From: Chryseobacterium fluminis
GTDB taxonomy: Bacteria > Bacteroidota > Bacteroidia > Flavobacteriales > Weeksellaceae
NCBI RefSeq assembly: GCF_026314945.1
Contig: NZ_CP111121.1
Coordinates: 3,658,001 to 3,722,000, forward strand
Direction of reading: 5' to 3'
DNA: 64,000 nucleotides
Shown: piece by piece, positions 1-8,994 of the stretch
Layout of the letters: each line of letters begins with the position of its first letter
Position numbering within the stretch: the first letter of the stretch is position 1
Notes under the pieces: model-generated
The model's input: only the letters and a program-made list of their open reading frames with translations
Told to the model about the DNA's origin: nothing
Database searches by the model: none
Translations under genes and position numbers: made by a program

Positions 1-968
1 GCTTTGAAAGCCATTGCATCTAATTCTCCGGGTTTGTATTTATTCGCTACTGCTCCCATATTCAGAGCATCCGTAATAATTAAGCCCTTATATCCTAATT
101 TTTCTTTCAGCAGGCCTGTGATAATGTTTTTCGATACGGAAGCAGGAATTCCTTTTCCTGACTCTAAAGCCGGAACATACAAATGTGCGACCATAACGCC
201 TCCGATTCCTTTATCCATTAAAGCCTTAAAAGGGGCCAATTCTATTTTATTTAGCCGGTTAATATCGTGAGAGACTACGGGCAGGTCTAGATGTGAATCG
301 GTATTGGTATCGCCGTGTCCCGGGAAATGTTTAATCGCAGCCAGAATACGGTTATCCTGAAGCCCGTTTGAATACGATAAAGCAGAACTGATCACATTAT
401 TCACTTCAGAACCGAAACTTCTGTTGCCAATGATGGGATTGTCAGGATTGGTATTAACGTCAACTACTGGCGCAAAATTCCAATTAATGCCCATTCTCCG
501 GCAGTCTTCGGCAATTTTGGCAGACATCTGCTCAATTAATTTCTTATCCTGGATAGCTCCCAACGTCGTTGCCCAGGGAAATTTGTGTGCTGTTGGAATC
601 CTCTGGTACAATCCCCATTCTGCATCCATCCCGATCATTAAAGGGATCTTTGATTTTTGCTGAAATTCGTTGACCAGATTTATTTCTCTTGCGGCATCAT
701 CCTGCATTAAAATAAGTCCTCCAATTTTATCATTAGTGATAATGTTTCTCACGCTACTGATTTCATTTTCACCTCTGTTGGTATATAAGGCTACGATAAA
801 AAGCTGTCCTAATTTCTCATCCTGAGAAAGCGCTTGATAGGTCTTATCAACCCATTGATGAGCTATTTTCAACTCTTTTTTTGAGATGTTTTCAGGCTGG
901 TACTGAGCGGATATGCCTGAACTTAAAAAAAAGAATATAAAGAGGGTAGCGTACACTAATTTCTTCAT
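1..968 (-). CDS. GH3 beta-N-acetylhexosaminidase, C-terminus cut off
   Basis: Glycoside hydrolase family 3 enzyme that removes terminal beta-N-acetylglucosamine, NagZ-like, probably in peptidoglycan or glycan recycling. The visible 322 residues start with a signal peptide (MKKLVYATLFIFFFLSSGISAQ), so the protein is exported. The family signature KHFPGHGDTNTDSHLDLP lies near residue 213 and carries the His/Asp pair that NagZ-type enzymes use as acid/base. A later ITDALNMGA segment holds the expected nucleophile Asp. The reading frame is open to the window edge, so the C-terminal part lies outside. Bacteroidota homologues often carry a further beta-lactamase-like domain, which cannot be judged here. 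Strong family call; the substrate is inferred. Confidence 0.9.
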   Translation of the reverse strand, partial: MKKLVYATLFIFFFLSSGISAQYQPENISKKELKIAHQWVDKTYQALSQDEKLGQLFIVALYTNRGENEISSVRNIITNDKIGGLILMQDDAAREINLVNEFQQKSKIPLMIGMDAEWGLYQRIPTAHKFPWATTLGAIQDKKLIEQMSAKIAEDCRRMGINWNFAPVVDVNTNPDNPIIGNRSFGSEVNNVISSALSYSNGLQDNRILAAIKHFPGHGDTNTDSHLDLPVVSHDINRLNKIELAPFKALMDKGIGGVMVAHLYVPALESGKGIPASVSKNIITGLLKEKLGYKGLIITDALNMGAVANKYKPGELDAMAFK

Positions 969-1081
969 GATTTTTCGATATGAACAAAAATACAATTAAA
1001 AAAACGATGAAAACAAGGTTTTTGAAATTTTTGGTATATGATTTGAATACGCTTTATAAATAATAACTAAACTTCTATAAA

Positions 1082-1591
1082 ATGAAAAAAATTTTTCCAA
1101 TATTATTACTTGCTTTTGTAAGCTTATTTGTATTCAGCTGTAAGGACGATGATGAAGATTTCGATACTTATTCACAATCAAGAGATGTTGTTGGTTCTTT
1201 TACAAGTGCTAATAATTATGCATTTTCCCAGGGAATTAATATTCAGGGTACAGATGTTGTATTAGTTTACAGAAGTGCAGGAGGTGCTTGGCAGCAGATT
1301 CCAAAAACAACTTATTTAGATACTCCAAGTGCTACTGCAAGAAAATTTGATTATAATTTTGTTTTTGACTCTCAGGAGGTTCAGATTAGAATTGATGACA
1401 ATAACTTTAGTTTATCATCGATGAGTGCAGGAGAAGTTAATCAATACCTGCAAAATCAGAGATTCAGAATTGTATTGGTACCTGCCAGCCAGAGTAAAAG
1501 TACCAATTCTGTAGATCACAGCGATTATAATGCTGTAGTAAAATATTATCATATTGATGAGTCTAAAATAAAGACTTACAAAGTAAATTAA
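1082..1591 (+). CDS. Putative lipoprotein of unknown function
   Basis: A 169-residue protein with an N-terminal hydrophobic stretch ending in a lipobox-like LFVFSC, followed by an acidic KDDDEDFD run. This suggests lipidation at Cys20 and export to the periplasm or cell surface. The remainder is polar, with no motif I recognise. It stands alone, divergent from the GH3 gene at 968, and a strong hairpin terminator follows directly. The start is set by the ATG just ahead of the signal peptide. Function unknown. Confidence 0.7.
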   Translation: MKKIFPILLLAFVSLFVFSCKDDDEDFDTYSQSRDVVGSFTSANNYAFSQGINIQGTDVVLVYRSAGGAWQQIPKTTYLDTPSATARKFDYNFVFDSQEVQIRIDDNNFSLSSMSAGEVNQYLQNQRFRIVLVPASQSKSTNSVDHSDYNAVVKYYHIDESKIKTYKVN

Positions 1592-1622
1592 GAATATATC
1601 TTTTCAGTTTTTTATAATTACA

Positions 1623-1654
1623 AAAGCTCCGGAATTTATTTCGGAGCTTTATTA
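1623..1654 (+). terminator. Rho-independent terminator of the 1082 gene
   Basis: The arms AAAGCTCCG and CGGAGCTTT enclose a short loop and are followed by TATTATTG. It begins about 30 bp after the stop codon at 1591. Confidence 0.8.
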
Positions 1655-1727
1655 TTGTTAATTTGGAGAATCTTGCAATCTTTATACAAGCAGTTTATAT
1701 AGTTAAAGGCCAGAATATTCTTACAAT

Positions 1728-1757
1728 AAAAAACTCCGAAAGAAATTCTTTCGGAGC
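1728..1757 (-). terminator. Terminator of the ribA operon
   Basis: A palindrome with arms CTCCGAAAGAA and TTCTTTCGGAG (1734-1756). Read on the minus strand it is followed by a T-run (TTTTTTATTG), which fits a terminator downstream of ribA, whose stop is at 1780. Confidence 0.8.
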
Positions 1758-1779
1758 CCATGTTTTCTATAAGAAAATT

Positions 1780-2376
1780 TTAATTATCATTCTCGTCGAG
1801 TAAATGACCAAAATAATCTTTTTTAGTCTGTAAATATCCTCTGCTTACTTCATTGGCAGCAATTTGCAAAGGAATTCTTGAGTTAAGATGAATATTGCTT
1901 TCCTTTACATATTTTATCTTTTCAGGATTATTGGTTAGCAGATTAATATCTTTTATATCCAATATGTTTAAAATCTCAATAGCAACCCCGAAGTTTCTGT
2001 CATCAGCGGGAAGCCCCAGTTTCAGATTAGCTTCTACTGTATCAAATCCTTTTTCCTGAAGAGAATAAGCCTTAAGCTTATTAATGATTCCAATATTTCT
2101 CCCTTCCTGACGAAGGTAAATAATAATTCCTCCGTTCTCGTGGATATATTTCATTGCAGCATCTAACTGTTGACCACACTCACATTTTTTTGAATGGAAA
2201 ACTTCTCCGGTGATACATTCTGAATGAAAACGTACATTTACAGGTTTAGAGAAATCTGTAGTATCGGCAATAATAGCCATATGGGGCATCCAGTCGTTTT
2301 CGTTTTCGGAAAAAGCAATCATTCGGAAGGTACCGTGTTCCGTCGGAACATTGGCTTCCGCCTGAATTTTAATCAT
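1780..2376 (-). CDS. ribA: GTP cyclohydrolase II (RibA), stand-alone
   Basis: Opens GTP to 2,5-diamino-6-ribosylamino-4-pyrimidinone 5'-phosphate, releasing formate and pyrophosphate. This is the first committed step of riboflavin synthesis in the cytoplasm. The 198 residues have the zinc-binding set Cys54, Cys65 and Cys67 within SECITGEVFHSKKCECG, then the IIIYLRQEGRNIGI segment that carries catalytic residues in this family. The length matches single-domain RibA rather than a RibBA fusion. It is the last gene of the minus-strand envelope run, 18 bp after the lipoprotein gene at 2395, and is followed by a clear terminator. The link between riboflavin synthesis and the envelope genes is positional only. 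Confidence 0.95.
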   Translation of the reverse strand: MIKIQAEANVPTEHGTFRMIAFSENENDWMPHMAIIADTTDFSKPVNVRFHSECITGEVFHSKKCECGQQLDAAMKYIHENGGIIIYLRQEGRNIGIINKLKAYSLQEKGFDTVEANLKLGLPADDRNFGVAIEILNILDIKDINLLTNNPEKIKYVKESNIHLNSRIPLQIAANEVSRGYLQTKKDYFGHLLDENDN

Positions 2377-2394
2377 TAATCGTTCTAATTAGTT

Positions 2395-2850
2395 TTAACT
2401 TCCTTTTATAACGTCTTCTATAATTGTGATATTGGTTTTTAACCGTACCAAGTACCTGTTAAGAACCTCATCGTCATCTTTGTTGAGATTTTTCCTGAGT
2501 CTTTGAATTTTTTTATAAGATCTTTCGAAATCTTTAACTGCTCTGTTTTTACCGCCTGCATTGTTGGCATCTATTGCATACAGATAATTCTGTAAGCTAT
2601 ATTTCAATGAAGAAACTTCATCATTAAGAGCAGGGTCTTTAAACTTAGGAAAGGTGGAGATCAGGTTTGAAATTTCAGAGGCATTCACATTTTCCTTGAT
2701 GTTAATTTCTATGCCTTTTTTCAAACTCTTATCAGCATTCGAACCTTTTGATTCGCTATAAAAATTATTTGTCAACGGAGAAAAATTAAGTTTTTCCGTT
2801 GCGCAAGATGTTATTATTAATAGTACTCCTAAGAAAAATAGTCGTTTCAT
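2395..2850 (-). CDS. Putative lipoprotein of unknown function
   Basis: A 151-residue protein with a signal sequence and lipobox LLIITSC near residue 16, so probably lipid-anchored. The rest is helical and rich in Lys/Asn, with a KKIQRLRKNLNKDDDEVLNRYLVRLK stretch in its C-terminal half interrupted by no recognisable motif. Its start overlaps the end of the DUF4254 gene by 4 bp (ATGA), indicating translational coupling. Family unknown to me; the export call rests on the N-terminus. Confidence 0.7.
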   Translation of the reverse strand: MKRLFFLGVLLIITSCATEKLNFSPLTNNFYSESKGSNADKSLKKGIEINIKENVNASEISNLISTFPKFKDPALNDEVSSLKYSLQNYLYAIDANNAGGKNRAVKDFERSYKKIQRLRKNLNKDDDEVLNRYLVRLKTNITIIEDVIKGS

Positions 2851-3458
2851 TTTTGCCCCTTTTGATAGAGGATTGGGTTAAGACTTTCATCATTATACAT
2901 TTTCATCTGTTTGTATACTTTCATCTTAACATCACCGTTCTCAATATCAGCAAGCAACTGATCAATAGAAGTCGAAAGATCAATTTTCTGGGTTAGAAGG
3001 ACGTCCAGTTTTTTCTGACAACTGGCTCTGTGTTCTTCTGAAGCAGATTCTCTATGAGCTTCTAATGACATGTGATAAACCTTTAGTGCAAGAATGGATA
3101 ATCGGTCTACTGCCCAAGCGGGAGTTTCGGTATTTAATTTTGCATCCGGTTTAGGAGTTATATTTTCAAACTTTTTAAGAAACCAACCATCTATAAATTC
3201 TACCAAATCAGTTCTTTTCTGATTAGAAGCATCTATTGTTCTCTTCAGCTGAAGAGCTTCTGTCGGATCTATATTTTCATCTCTAATGATATCTTCTAAA
3301 TGCCATTGAACGGTATCAATCCAGTTCTTTGCATACAAAATCCGTTCCAAACTGTCTTTTTCGAACGGGTTATTAATTAGAGTGTTAACGTCATCAAACA
3401 TGTGATAATCTTCAATAGCTCGATTGAAGACGGCCCATGCAATCTCTGTAAAGTTCAT
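2847..3458 (-). CDS. DUF4254 family protein
   Basis: A 203-residue soluble, mostly helical protein that I match to DUF4254, a Bacteroidota family with no assigned activity. No signal peptide or membrane segment is visible. The sequence has regularly spaced His and acidic residues (for example EDYHMFDD near residue 16, WHLEDIIRDE near 52 and VYHMSLEAHRES near 133). It lies 15 bp after tatA and overlaps the next lipoprotein gene by 4 bp, so it belongs to the envelope operon. In related genomes the family is often near glycosyltransferase or cell-envelope genes; a role there is inference. Confidence 0.75.
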   Translation of the reverse strand: MNFTEIAWAVFNRAIEDYHMFDDVNTLINNPFEKDSLERILYAKNWIDTVQWHLEDIIRDENIDPTEALQLKRTIDASNQKRTDLVEFIDGWFLKKFENITPKPDAKLNTETPAWAVDRLSILALKVYHMSLEAHRESASEEHRASCQKKLDVLLTQKIDLSTSIDQLLADIENGDVKMKVYKQMKMYNDESLNPILYQKGQK

Positions 3459-3472
3459 TAATTCTGTAGAAT

Positions 3473-3694
3473 TTAGTTGCTGGAAGAAGGATCATTGGCA
3501 GGAGGTGTAGAAGGCGTCTTTTTTTCTGCACCGGGTTTGTCTTCTTCTTTCACTGCATCTTTAAATTCTTTAATACCTGAACCTACTCCTCTCATTAGTT
3601 CCGGGATTTTTTTGCCACCGAAAAGTAATACCAGAAGTATCGCTACGATCAAGATATGTTGCCAAGATAAGGCAAGTATTGTTAGTGTATTCAT
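3473..3694 (-). CDS. tatA: Twin-arginine translocase subunit TatA/E
   Basis: Small inner-membrane protein of the Sec-independent export pore. From the ATG at 3694 it has 73 residues: a short periplasmic start, one membrane helix (HILIVAILLVLLFGG), the family hinge GGKKIPELMRGVGSGIKEFK, then an amphipathic helix and a Lys/Pro/Ser-rich tail. A further in-frame start at 3739 is rejected because it would add 15 charged residues in front of the membrane helix and overlap the upstream gene. tatC is not in this window, so this copy sits apart from its partner. Confidence 0.92.
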   Translation of the reverse strand: MNTLTILALSWQHILIVAILLVLLFGGKKIPELMRGVGSGIKEFKDAVKEEDKPGAEKKTPSTPPANDPSSSN

Positions 3695-3723
3695 GTTAAT
3701 TCTTTTTGCAAAGTTAATCTTTT

Positions 3724-5289
3724 TTAATAAGAAACCCAACCTAATGGATCAACTGGTGAACTTCCGTTCCATACCTGGAAATCAAGGGTATAAGACCCGT
3801 CGAAATCCTGACCTACTGCTCCAAGAATCGTTCCGGCAGAAACTTGCTGGCCTTTGGAAACGTTCACACTACCCAAGTTTGAATAAATGGTGAAGTAATT
3901 CCCGTGTTTCAGCATAACGGTTTTTGTGCCGTCGCTGCTGGCGATTACTGAAGATACGGTTCCCGGAAATACAGATTTTGCTCGTGTACCGGAAGCCACC
4001 GATATTTTTATACCGTTATTTTCTTCGTAGATATTTTTAAAAACAGGATGTGGCTGTCTTCCAAAACGGTGAGTAATCTGACCGATCCTGTCGGCGGGAT
4101 AGCCTAACCTACCTTTATTATCTGCAAAATTACTTCCGGCTACCGTGGTAACTCCATAATTGGTCATCGCTTTGCTTTCGGCGGCCTTTTTATCGTCTTC
4201 TTTTCTTTTTTCCAGAGCTGCTTCTGCTGCCCGGGCTGCCGTCACTTTATTGGCAGCTTCTCTTGCTTTTGCAGCCGCTTCTTCCGAAGCCTTTTTGGCC
4301 GCTACCTTTCGGGCTTCGTCTCTCGCATTGGACTCTGCTCTTGCAGCTTCCTCCGTACGTTTTCTTTCTTCTTCCGCTCTTTTTGCCGCTAATTCCGTTG
4401 CTTTTCTTGCTTCAGCTTCAGCCGCCAATCTCTCTCTTTCTAACGCCTCGGCCCGTGCTTTTGCTTCAGCTTCAATTCTTGCTTTTTCTCTTTCTGCAGC
4501 GATTTTTGCGAGACGTATTTTTTCTGCTTCAGCTTTTCGCCTTGCTTCTTCTTCAGCTTTTGCTTTTCTTATTTCTTCAGCGATAATGGTTCGGATCTGT
4601 CCTTCAAGAGCTTTTGACTGCGCCTGTTTCTGTCTCAAGTCACCTGTTAATTTTGCTTCGTTCTTTTTAAACTCTGCGACAAGCTGTTCTTTCTGCTGTC
4701 TTTCAATGTTAATCGTGGTTAAATCTTTCTGCTGATTGATCAGGAGCTGTTCCTTAGCTTTTACAGAAGACTGTTTCTGAGCGATGGTTCTTTTAATCTG
4801 GTTGGCAGCATCCGTAATTTCTGCGGCTTTTTTATCCTGGTAATCCGAGTATTGTTTCAGATATTGAACTCTTCTGATGGCTTCACCCATATTTTTCGCA
4901 GACAGAATGAAGGTTACCTTATTTTGTACCCCTTTATTCTTGTAAGCATTCACCAGAACTTCAGCATAATTCTTTCTGAGAACAGCAAGCTCTCTGTTTT
5001 GGCGGTTGATCTCCAACTGACGAAGATAAATGTCATCCTCAATAAATCTTTTCTCTTTCTGAGTATTGGAATAAACTTTCTCTCTTAAAACCAATTTCTT
5101 ATTAACATTCGTCAGGTAACCGATCGACAGCTTAGACTCATTTCTGGTCTTCGCAAGATCTGTATTTATTTGTGCAATTTGTTTTTTAAGCTCGGCATTC
5201 TGTTTCTGTAACTGTTCTTTCTTTGGGCCTTGTCCAAATTGAAGTCCGAACATTACGATACCTATTAAAAAGCTAAATTTTTTAATCAT
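3724..5289 (-). CDS. EnvC-like murein hydrolase activator (coiled coil plus LytM/M23 domain)
   Basis: A 521-residue exported protein: signal peptide (MIKKFSFLIGIVMFGLQFGQ), a long coiled coil to about residue 250, an Ala/Glu/Arg-rich helix to about 380, then a LytM (peptidase M23) domain near 400-515. The metal ligands of active M23 enzymes look lost: the HxxxD region reads HPVFKNIYEENNGIKI and the HxH position reads TLDFQVW. EnvC and relatives also have a dead LytM domain and switch on amidases during septum splitting, so the likely job is activation of a cell-wall hydrolase in the periplasm. It overlaps the upstream DUF4292 gene by 4 bp. Confidence 0.88.
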   Translation of the reverse strand: MIKKFSFLIGIVMFGLQFGQGPKKEQLQKQNAELKKQIAQINTDLAKTRNESKLSIGYLTNVNKKLVLREKVYSNTQKEKRFIEDDIYLRQLEINRQNRELAVLRKNYAEVLVNAYKNKGVQNKVTFILSAKNMGEAIRRVQYLKQYSDYQDKKAAEITDAANQIKRTIAQKQSSVKAKEQLLINQQKDLTTINIERQQKEQLVAEFKKNEAKLTGDLRQKQAQSKALEGQIRTIIAEEIRKAKAEEEARRKAEAEKIRLAKIAAEREKARIEAEAKARAEALERERLAAEAEARKATELAAKRAEEERKRTEEAARAESNARDEARKVAAKKASEEAAAKAREAANKVTAARAAEAALEKRKEDDKKAAESKAMTNYGVTTVAGSNFADNKGRLGYPADRIGQITHRFGRQPHPVFKNIYEENNGIKISVASGTRAKSVFPGTVSSVIASSDGTKTVMLKHGNYFTIYSNLGSVNVSKGQQVSAGTILGAVGQDFDGSYTLDFQVWNGSSPVDPLGWVSY

Positions 5290-6134
5290 TTAATCTCAAT
5301 TTTCTTGTAACTGGACGGTACAGAATAGGGTGTTTCCATCCTCGAAAAGTCAAATTTCGTATTTTCCAGTAAAATCTGACTAGATTTTGAGCCTTTTATA
5401 ATTATTTTAACATTTTTTGGAAGACGTATTCCACTCAATTCATCCCAGTTGCTGTATGAAATTTCCAATTCGTCAGGAGATAAGACATCTCTTAAATTGA
5501 CACTTAATAAGTCGTAATTCGTATCATACTGTAAAACAATTTTATACTCTCTGGTTTTATCGTCTGTTACAATCTTTTGATTAGTATTGGAGACCAATTT
5601 AAATCCCCGGGCATTTTTTGTGAGGGTAAACTGAGAATCTGTAATTTTTACAAAAGTCCGGCCCATTAAAATTTTCTCTAGAGATTTGTAATCGATAAAA
5701 TTAACGTTCAGTAAATTATTCAGGTAATCAAAATCCGAATCAATGTACGTTCTGCTGGTTTTATCCTGGCCTTTAATGCCTTCAGGAGTGGCAATTCCAC
5801 GTGCAACATTAAATAGGAGAGCTGACAGATTCATCCAGACCTTTTTATTATTTTCAATATAGATCGTTGCATCAAGGGTTGGAATAAAACTGCCTGTTTC
5901 TACATTTACTTTACTGTTGATTTTGATCTGATCAAATTTTGGCGGAACCAATACGTGTTCATAGAATGTAAGTTTGTCTCTTACCGGTTCATTGGCATCC
6001 TTTGGATTATTACCGTTACCGGTAACATAAGTGCTGTCTGTTTTTATAGGGTTGTCTTTTTTCCGGCTGGCATTCCTGGTTTTGCAGGAAGTCACCACGA
6101 AAAGTAATACTATTAGCGGAATCCAATTTTTCAT
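5286..6134 (-). CDS. DUF4292 lipoprotein
   Basis: A 282-residue protein with a lipobox (LLFVVTSC, Cys17) and a body I match to DUF4292, a Bacteroidota family resembling LolA/LolB-type lipoprotein carriers in its half-barrel strand pattern. Alternating strands such as KVNVETGSFIPTLDATIYI and YKIVLQYDTNYDLLSVNLR fit that fold. It is the first gene of a run leading into the EnvC-like gene (4 bp overlap), tatA, DUF4254, a lipoprotein and ribA. A place in envelope assembly is inferred from anchoring and neighbours; no substrate is known. Confidence 0.82.
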   Translation of the reverse strand: MKNWIPLIVLLFVVTSCKTRNASRKKDNPIKTDSTYVTGNGNNPKDANEPVRDKLTFYEHVLVPPKFDQIKINSKVNVETGSFIPTLDATIYIENNKKVWMNLSALLFNVARGIATPEGIKGQDKTSRTYIDSDFDYLNNLLNVNFIDYKSLEKILMGRTFVKITDSQFTLTKNARGFKLVSNTNQKIVTDDKTREYKIVLQYDTNYDLLSVNLRDVLSPDELEISYSNWDELSGIRLPKNVKIIIKGSKSSQILLENTKFDFSRMETPYSVPSSYKKIEIK

Positions 6135-6175
6135 GTATATACCTTTGAGTTAAAAAATAAGGTGCAATATTAACG

Positions 6176-6208
6176 CCAAACCACACAAAAATATTTTGTG
6201 TGGTTTGG
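6176..6208 (-). terminator. 33-nt perfect hairpin, probable terminator
   Basis: The arms CCAAACCACACAAAA and TTTTGTGTGGTTTGG pair perfectly (15 bp) around a 3-nt loop, between the nucleotidyltransferase stop (6239) and the DUF4292 start (6134). The minus-strand flank lacks a long T-run, so it may also act as an mRNA 3'-end stabiliser or be a palindromic repeat. Confidence 0.55.
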
Positions 6209-6238
6209 TTTTATGTAAGTTACGTTAATGATAATCTA

Positions 6239-7255
6239 TTATTTAGATAAAAAATCTAAAACGGAATAATCTCCTAATGAGATCTCTCTGGATACCCCGA
6301 AGTACTGAGCCGAATTTCCAATCATCGAATTGGAAAGATTGCCGTGATTAATCCTTGTGTTTTCCTGAATCAATGAGTTTTCAATATTTGAATTCACAAT
6401 GATGGTATTATTTCCCAGTGAAACGCCAGGACCTACTTTAGAATTGGAAATCTTTACATTTTCACCGATAAAACATGGCTGTATGATGAGTGAGTTTTCA
6501 ATAACTGCAGAAGCAGGATAATTCAGCATTTCTTCTTTTTCGTAGTCCAGGATTTTGCTGTTTGTTTCGACGGTAGCATTTTTATTCCCGCAGTCCATCC
6601 AGTCATTTACTTTTCCTAAAGTAAATTTTGCCCCCTTCGCTCTAAGGTTTTCCAGTGCTGTTGTTAACTGATACTCGCCACCATTTTTAATATTATTATC
6701 CATGATGTAATTAATCTCATCCATCAGTTTTTCGGCACTGTTAAAATAATAGATACCGATAATAGCCAGATCTGAAACGAAAGTTGCCGGTTTTTCGACA
6801 AAGTCGGTAATAAAACCGTAGTTGTCCAATTTTACAACTCCGAATGCAGAAGGATCTTCAACACTTTTCACCCAGATCACTCCATCGGAGTTTTTATCTA
6901 AAATAAAGTCTGCACGGAAAAGGGTGTCTGCAAAGGCGATCACCACATCTCCTGTCATCGATTGTTCGGCACATTTGATCGCATGAGCGGTGCCCAGAGG
7001 ATCATTCTGGTAATAGATGCTTCCTTTTGCTCCTAATTTTTCGGCAATCTGTAACAGAGATTTTTCAATCTCCGGACCAAAATCTCCGATGATAAATGCT
7101 ACTTCTTCAATTTTTTCTCCTGCAACTTTAGCAATATCTTCTACCAGTCGTTGTACGATAGGTTTTCCGGCGATAGGAATAAGAGGTTTTGGAACCGTTA
7201 AGGTATGTGGGCGTAATCTGGAACCACGCCCAGCCATAGGAACAATAATTTTCAT
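6239..7255 (-). CDS. Sugar-phosphate nucleotidyltransferase
   Basis: Transfers a nucleotide to a sugar 1-phosphate to make an NDP-sugar for polysaccharide or cell-wall synthesis. The 338-residue protein begins with the pyrophosphorylase signature MAGRGSRLRPHTLTVPKP, has ADTLF (metal/substrate region, about residue 109) and EKPATF, then a C-terminal left-handed beta-helix of hexapeptide-like repeats (NSLIIQPCFIGENVKISNS). This resembles glucose-1-phosphate thymidylyltransferase and mannose-1-phosphate guanylyltransferase; the exact nucleotide and sugar cannot be read. The flippase gene lies directly upstream on the same strand, which suggests a shared surface-glycan role. Confidence 0.88.
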   Translation of the reverse strand: MKIIVPMAGRGSRLRPHTLTVPKPLIPIAGKPIVQRLVEDIAKVAGEKIEEVAFIIGDFGPEIEKSLLQIAEKLGAKGSIYYQNDPLGTAHAIKCAEQSMTGDVVIAFADTLFRADFILDKNSDGVIWVKSVEDPSAFGVVKLDNYGFITDFVEKPATFVSDLAIIGIYYFNSAEKLMDEINYIMDNNIKNGGEYQLTTALENLRAKGAKFTLGKVNDWMDCGNKNATVETNSKILDYEKEEMLNYPASAVIENSLIIQPCFIGENVKISNSKVGPGVSLGNNTIIVNSNIENSLIQENTRINHGNLSNSMIGNSAQYFGVSREISLGDYSVLDFLSK

Positions 7256-7405
7256 AAAATATATAAGAATGTTTTTATTTGTTTGTTTTAATTTCAGGTT
7301 AAAGATAATAAATTAAAACCCATCTTCAGAGTAACATTTATCATATCTTCGAAACCCTCGTCACGTTTTTCGCAGACTGTTTATCAGCAAAACAGAGACC
7401 AAAAG

Positions 7406-8833
7406 TTAATTTTTCCTGATTTTGGAAAGCAGCATGTCTTTTTCGGAGTATGCCAAAATTCCGATAAAAATTAAGAATAATAAATTACTGGTTACGATGT
7501 GATAGTTTAGATATTTCACAATAATAAGACTGAATACGCCGAGTAATATCAGGAAAAACGACATTTTTTTCATTCTGTAGGGGATAGGATAATATTTCTG
7601 CCCCAACAGATAGGATACAATCATCATAACGGCATAGGCCCCGAAAGTGGCCCATGCAGAACCGATCATACTGTGGAAATAGTTCAGTGCCAACAGGTTC
7701 AGTGCGATATTGATTCCCGCTCCGAGCCATGAGATAACAGTTCCTATACTGGTCCTGTCGGTTACTTTATACCAGGTTGAAAAGTTGTAATAGATCCCGA
7801 AGCAAAGATTGGCCACAACAATGATCGGAATGATATCTATAGCGATCCAGTAAGATTTATTGGGTATAAAAACGTCTTTCAGCCAGGCAATATTGGCAAT
7901 GATTCCTAAGGCTACGGCACAGGCAAAAAAAGCAAAATATTCAGCCACCTTTGCATAGGTTTTTTTTGCGTCCCCTTTATCCATCTGTTTGAAAAAGAAC
8001 GGTTCAATACCCATTCTGTAAGCCGTAACAAATAAGGTCATCAGTACCGCCAGCTTATAACAGCCTCCATAAGCACCGGCCTCTTCATCTGATATATGGT
8101 TTCTCTGTATAGATTTATCGAAGTTTTCATTCACCATAAAGGCCAGCCCTGCCAGCATTAAAGGAAACGAATATCTGATCATCCGGGCAAATAAAGAGGT
8201 TATGAACTGAAATCTTACCTTTATGATGATCGGAAGCAGTAATAAAAAGCCTAAAGCGCTTCCGGCAAGATTACTGAAAAACGGGTAATCTACATTCTGA
8301 TTTAAACCCAAGCCTTTTGAGATACTTTGTGGAATCCAGAAGAATAAAGCTGCCGTGAAAAACGCCTGAAAAACTGCCTGAATAATTCTCACGGCAGAAT
8401 ATTTGACCGGCTTGTTATGAAAACGCAGCCATGCAAACGGAATCACCAGTAAATTGTCAAAAAAGGCGATTAGTGCAAACCATTTAATATATTCAGGATG
8501 GTCATGGTAACCTGCATAATCTGCTATCGGCTGGTTGAATAAATAACAAAGAGCCAGGAATAGGGTGGAGGTTGAAAACAGAAACCAAAATGAAGTATTG
8601 AAAGTTTTCTTTTCATTTCCATCTTCTGCTGAGAATCTGAAATAAGCCGTTTCAAAACCAAAAGAAAGCATAATATTAACAAACGAAATCCATGCATACA
8701 GCTGTGTGAAAACCGCAAAACCTTCATTGGGAATTTTGTAGATCAAAAGTGGATTAAGAATAAAAAGTATTATTCTGGGCGCTATGGCTCCTACTCCGTA
8801 GATGATGGTCTGCCCTAATAGTTTCTTGTACAA
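7406..8833 (-). CDS. Polysaccharide flippase (Wzx/MVF-type membrane protein)
   Basis: A 475-residue multi-pass inner-membrane protein with about 12-14 hydrophobic segments. It matches polysaccharide biosynthesis/oligosaccharide flippases that move lipid-linked glycans across the inner membrane. The first helix (QTIIYGVGAIAPRIILFILN) and the early FVNIMLSFGFETAYFRF segment are typical of the family. No ATG fits the start: the frame opens with TTG at 8833, and the next Met is past the first helices, so TTG is chosen. It lies 150 bp upstream of the sugar nucleotidyltransferase. The substrate is unknown. Confidence 0.85.
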   Translation of the reverse strand: MYKKLLGQTIIYGVGAIAPRIILFILNPLLIYKIPNEGFAVFTQLYAWISFVNIMLSFGFETAYFRFSAEDGNEKKTFNTSFWFLFSTSTLFLALCYLFNQPIADYAGYHDHPEYIKWFALIAFFDNLLVIPFAWLRFHNKPVKYSAVRIIQAVFQAFFTAALFFWIPQSISKGLGLNQNVDYPFFSNLAGSALGFLLLLPIIIKVRFQFITSLFARMIRYSFPLMLAGLAFMVNENFDKSIQRNHISDEEAGAYGGCYKLAVLMTLFVTAYRMGIEPFFFKQMDKGDAKKTYAKVAEYFAFFACAVALGIIANIAWLKDVFIPNKSYWIAIDIIPIIVVANLCFGIYYNFSTWYKVTDRTSIGTVISWLGAGINIALNLLALNYFHSMIGSAWATFGAYAVMMIVSYLLGQKYYPIPYRMKKMSFFLILLGVFSLIIVKYLNYHIVTSNLLFLIFIGILAYSEKDMLLSKIRKN

Positions 8834-8994
8834 AGTCGAAATTTTTTCTGCAAATGTAAATATTTAGAAACAGATTTTGATCTGCACGGTCAAAATTCAT
8901 TCATAAACCTTAATTTTGTTTTTATACGTGAAACATAATAAAGTAGTATTTAAATATAACTTCTTATGTCCTAAATATAATCTAAATAGTAAAG

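Noticed and set aside
4160..4735. Long open frames on the plus strand opposite the EnvC-like gene
   Set aside because: They are the mirror of the Ala/Glu/Arg-rich coiled coil, whose codon pattern leaves the opposite frames open. They show no start context or protein-like composition.
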